Both the position numbers and the translations under genes were made by a program. Below are positions 62,188 through 64,000 of a DNA stretch of 64,000 nucleotides, piece after piece. This stretch comes from Corynebacterium minutissimum (GTDB lineage Bacteria > Actinomycetota > Actinomycetes > Mycobacteriales > Mycobacteriaceae): the NCBI RefSeq assembly GCF_016889765.1, contig NZ_CP069533.1, positions 1,178,001 to 1,242,000 of the forward strand. The letters are read 5' to 3'. The stretch's first letter is position 1, and every line of letters begins with the position of its first letter. The notes under the pieces were generated by a model. That model saw nothing but the letters and a program-made list of their open reading frames with translations, was not told the origin of the DNA and searched no databases.

Positions 62188-62970
62188 TTAAAGTTTGCGG
62201 ATACGCTCTGCATCAGCCACGAGATTCTGCGTGAGCTTCTCCGCTTCAAGGCCGCTCAAGTCGCAGCTGTCGAAGCGGGCCAGCCAATCAGCGCGAATGG
62301 CGGGGGAGTCGAACCAGGTTGCGCGCTCAGCTTCAATATCTTCGATGCCGCTTAAAGTACGCCCGTCGCGGGTGCGGATCTCGAGGTCGTCGACAAGCGG
62401 CGCAATAGCCTGAAGCCCTGGAACGATGGCCTTATAACCCGACGTGTGGGAAACCTCATTTGTCCAGCGCGGATAGCGGCTCACGCGCTGTGCCTCCAGA
62501 TAGCGCTGGACCACGCCTAGCCTGGAGACCTCCTGCGCCACCGCTAGCCCCACAACCTTCACGCGGAAACCCGCGGAGCGAAACTTGGCTAACTCACCCG
62601 CGATGAATTCCGGGTTGGACAACGTGTTCTCAATGATGAGGGAGTGCCCATGCTGACGGCCATATTCGATGAGCGAGGACATCCAGTAGGGCACCGGGCC
62701 ATTAGTGAGCACATCCATGCGTAAGGGATCGCGCTCCATGATCTCGTCGAGGGCCGGATGATATTTTCGTAGTTCATCCGAATCTAGAACGACGTGATCA
62801 TCCGCGATCATCTCAATCACCGAAGACTTTCCCGATGCTGGTTGTCCTGCTACGTAGATGACCTCTGGTTCAGCGGACGGCTGGCGAAAAAGATAAGCGA
62901 TACGCCGCTCAAGGACACGGCGTTTAAAAGCGTCGTTTACCGGAAAATCCGCAGCCTTCAGCACGGTCAC
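62188..62970 (-). CDS. Zeta-type toxin family protein
   Basis: This 260-residue P-loop kinase has Walker A VAGQPASGKSSVIEMI (about 42-57), followed by VVLDSDELRKYHPALDEI, which holds the catalytic Asp, and IIENTLSNPEFIAGELAKFRSAGFRVKVVGLAV. Zeta toxins phosphorylate UDP-N-acetyl sugars and stop peptidoglycan synthesis. The partner overlaps its start (ATGA) and is not obviously the epsilon antitoxin. Confidence 0.88.
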   Translation of the reverse strand: MTVLKAADFPVNDAFKRRVLERRIAYLFRQPSAEPEVIYVAGQPASGKSSVIEMIADDHVVLDSDELRKYHPALDEIMERDPLRMDVLTNGPVPYWMSSLIEYGRQHGHSLIIENTLSNPEFIAGELAKFRSAGFRVKVVGLAVAQEVSRLGVVQRYLEAQRVSRYPRWTNEVSHTSGYKAIVPGLQAIAPLVDDLEIRTRDGRTLSGIEDIEAERATWFDSPAIRADWLARFDSCDLSGLEAEKLTQNLVADAERIRKL

Positions 62971-63230
62971 GCCACCTTTGCGCGGGTCTCAAGCTCATCG
63001 AGTAGCCGTGCAAAGAATTCCGCCGCGGCACGAATCTCTTCAAGGTTGGTGTTGTCGACACTGCTTACAGTGCGCTGCACAAAATCCTCTTGTGCAGTCC
63101 AATACTCAATTTCCAGCGCACTGTCGGTCGCAAGCTGCTGGCGGAAATAGGCAGCTTTCAGCGAGGACGCAACCTCCTTCATGGCGTCGAAGGCTGCGTA
63201 CTCGATCTCCGGGACTTTGGCGGTGCTCAT
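62967..63230 (-). CDS. Putative antitoxin of the zeta-type toxin
   Basis: This 87-residue all-helical acidic protein (EIEYAAFDAMKEVASSLKAAYF, then NLEEIRAAAEFFARLLDELETR) ends inside the toxin start codon. No DNA-binding motif is visible. Size, helicity and coupling fit an antitoxin that blocks the toxin directly, as epsilon does by blocking ATP binding, but I see no sequence match to epsilon or PezA. Confidence 0.7.
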   Translation of the reverse strand: MSTAKVPEIEYAAFDAMKEVASSLKAAYFRQQLATDSALEIEYWTAQEDFVQRTVSSVDNTNLEEIRAAAEFFARLLDELETRAKVA

Positions 63231-63260
63231 GGCGCTAAGAATAGCAGCGCCAGGCCGGTT

Positions 63261-64000
63261 TTAGCCGTTGATGATCTGCGGGTAAGCCAGGCCCTTGAGG
63301 CCCTCGGTACCGAACTCCACGCCGTAGCCAGAAGACTTGATACCGCCGAAAGGCACGCGCGGATCCACAGCACCGTGGCTGTTGATCCAGGTGGTGCCAG
63401 CCTCCAGCTGCGCGGCGACGTCCAGAGCACGCTCGCGGTTGGAGGACCACACGGAGGAGCCCAGACCCACATCGAGCTTATTGGCCTGCTCAATGGCCCA
63501 GTCGAGGTCCGTGTACTTCACAATCGGCAGTGCGGGACCGAACTGCTCCTCCACCACCAGCGGGTTGTCCGGGTCAATGTCCGCCACCAGGGTGGTGGGG
63601 TAGAAGTAGCCCGGCGCGTCGTAGTCCGGGTCGCCGCCCAGCAGCACGCGGGCGCCGGAGTCCTTGGCGGCATTGACGAGCTTGTCGACAATGTCGAACT
63701 GCTGCTTGTTCTGCAGCGGGCCGAGCACGTTTTCTTCCTCCAGGCCCACGCCCATCGGGGAGGCCTTGGCTACCTCGATGAGGGCTTCACAGACGGCGTC
63801 GTACAGCGACTCCGGCACGTACACGCGCTTCATCGCCGCACAGGTCTGGCCGGTGTTGATGAACGCGCCCCAGAAAAGATCGCCGGCGATCTCCTTCGGG
63901 TCGGCGTCATCGAGCACGATGCCCGCGTCATTACCGCCGAGCTCCAGCGTGAGACGGGTGAGGTTATCGGCGCTGGCCTCCACGATCTTCTTGCCGGTGG
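63261..64000 (-). CDS. NAD-dependent aldehyde dehydrogenase (C-terminal part)
   Basis: The gene continues beyond the window; about 246 residues are present. The general-base Glu is in LTLELGGNDAGIVL and the nucleophilic Cys in NTGQTCAAMKRVYVPESLYD. The later VVEEQFGPALPIVKY and the C-terminal PFGGIKSSGYGVEFGTEGL are normal. The frame is open up to position 64000 (TGKKIVEA precedes the GTG at 63983), so that GTG is internal. The substrate cannot be assigned. Confidence 0.93.
   Translation of the reverse strand, partial: TGKKIVEASADNLTRLTLELGGNDAGIVLDDADPKEIAGDLFWGAFINTGQTCAAMKRVYVPESLYDAVCEALIEVAKASPMGVGLEEENVLGPLQNKQQFDIVDKLVNAAKDSGARVLLGGDPDYDAPGYFYPTTLVADIDPDNPLVVEEQFGPALPIVKYTDLDWAIEQANKLDVGLGSSVWSSNRERALDVAAQLEAGTTWINSHGAVDPRVPFGGIKSSGYGVEFGTEGLKGLAYPQIING

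Overview
The window is a high-GC actinobacterial chromosome segment, almost certainly Corynebacterium. Pointers are the rpsF-ssb-rplI block without rpsR, a class A penicillin-binding protein beside a DUF5318/MarR/universal-stress block, an hrtBA-chrSA-like haem module and a MetS/MetP importer. The species cannot be fixed from the sequence. I see no rRNA, tRNA, CRISPR array or intact insertion sequence.

Layout. (1) 1-8.5 kb, core genes: a DnaA-box cluster at the left edge, then leftward rplI, ssb, rpsF, a small membrane protein, a GT87-type glycosyltransferase, a class A PBP and DUF5318; then rightward malR-like, uspA-like and a small membrane protein. (2) 8.5-21.3 kb, housekeeping: trhO, a decayed AlbA_2 ATPase pseudogene with an upstream operator-like repeat array, DUF1846, nei2, bifunctional NAD(P)HX repair enzyme, a YwaF-type membrane protein, the divergent hrtBA/chrSA-like module with a flavoprotein behind chrA, vanZ-like and a YhdH/AcuI reductase. 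(3) 21.3-23.2 kb: metP-metS. (4) 23.4-46.1 kb: a phenylacetate catabolic locus. It holds an MFS carrier, paaK, a TetR regulator (PaaR-like), paaI, the operon paaABCDE-G-J-F-H, and after an interruption a thioesterase and paaZ. PaaK makes phenylacetyl-CoA, PaaABCE epoxidises it, PaaG isomerises it, PaaZ opens and oxidises the ring, and PaaF/H/J perform beta-oxidation. Similar imperfect palindromes (ACTGACCAACC-type) lie at the paaK, paaA and paaZ promoters, so one TetR repressor probably controls all three. The interruption (35.4-43.3 kb) is a complete leftward kdpFABC-DE potassium system.

(5) 46-54.4 kb: a flavoprotein dehydrogenase, an unknown protein with a possible pRiA4b-like domain, a DUF2339 membrane protein and leuS. 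(6) 54.4-63.3 kb, accessory: an orphan antitoxin whose PIN toxin has been cut to 16 codons, a PhnA/YjdM-like zinc-ribbon protein, a CueP lipoprotein behind a CsoR-type operator, an 842-residue unknown protein, a MOSC protein, an intact AlbA_2/HATPase regulator preceded by a TCANTGA repeat array, and a zeta-type toxin with a small overlapping partner. (7) The window ends inside an aldehyde dehydrogenase.

The most unusual signals are the two AlbA_2 loci, one intact and one decayed. Each has a helically spaced array of short repeats upstream, with different central bases. The second is a family of palindromic intergenic elements whose stems differ while the loop is conserved. All functions are inferred from sequence reading alone; no database search was run.
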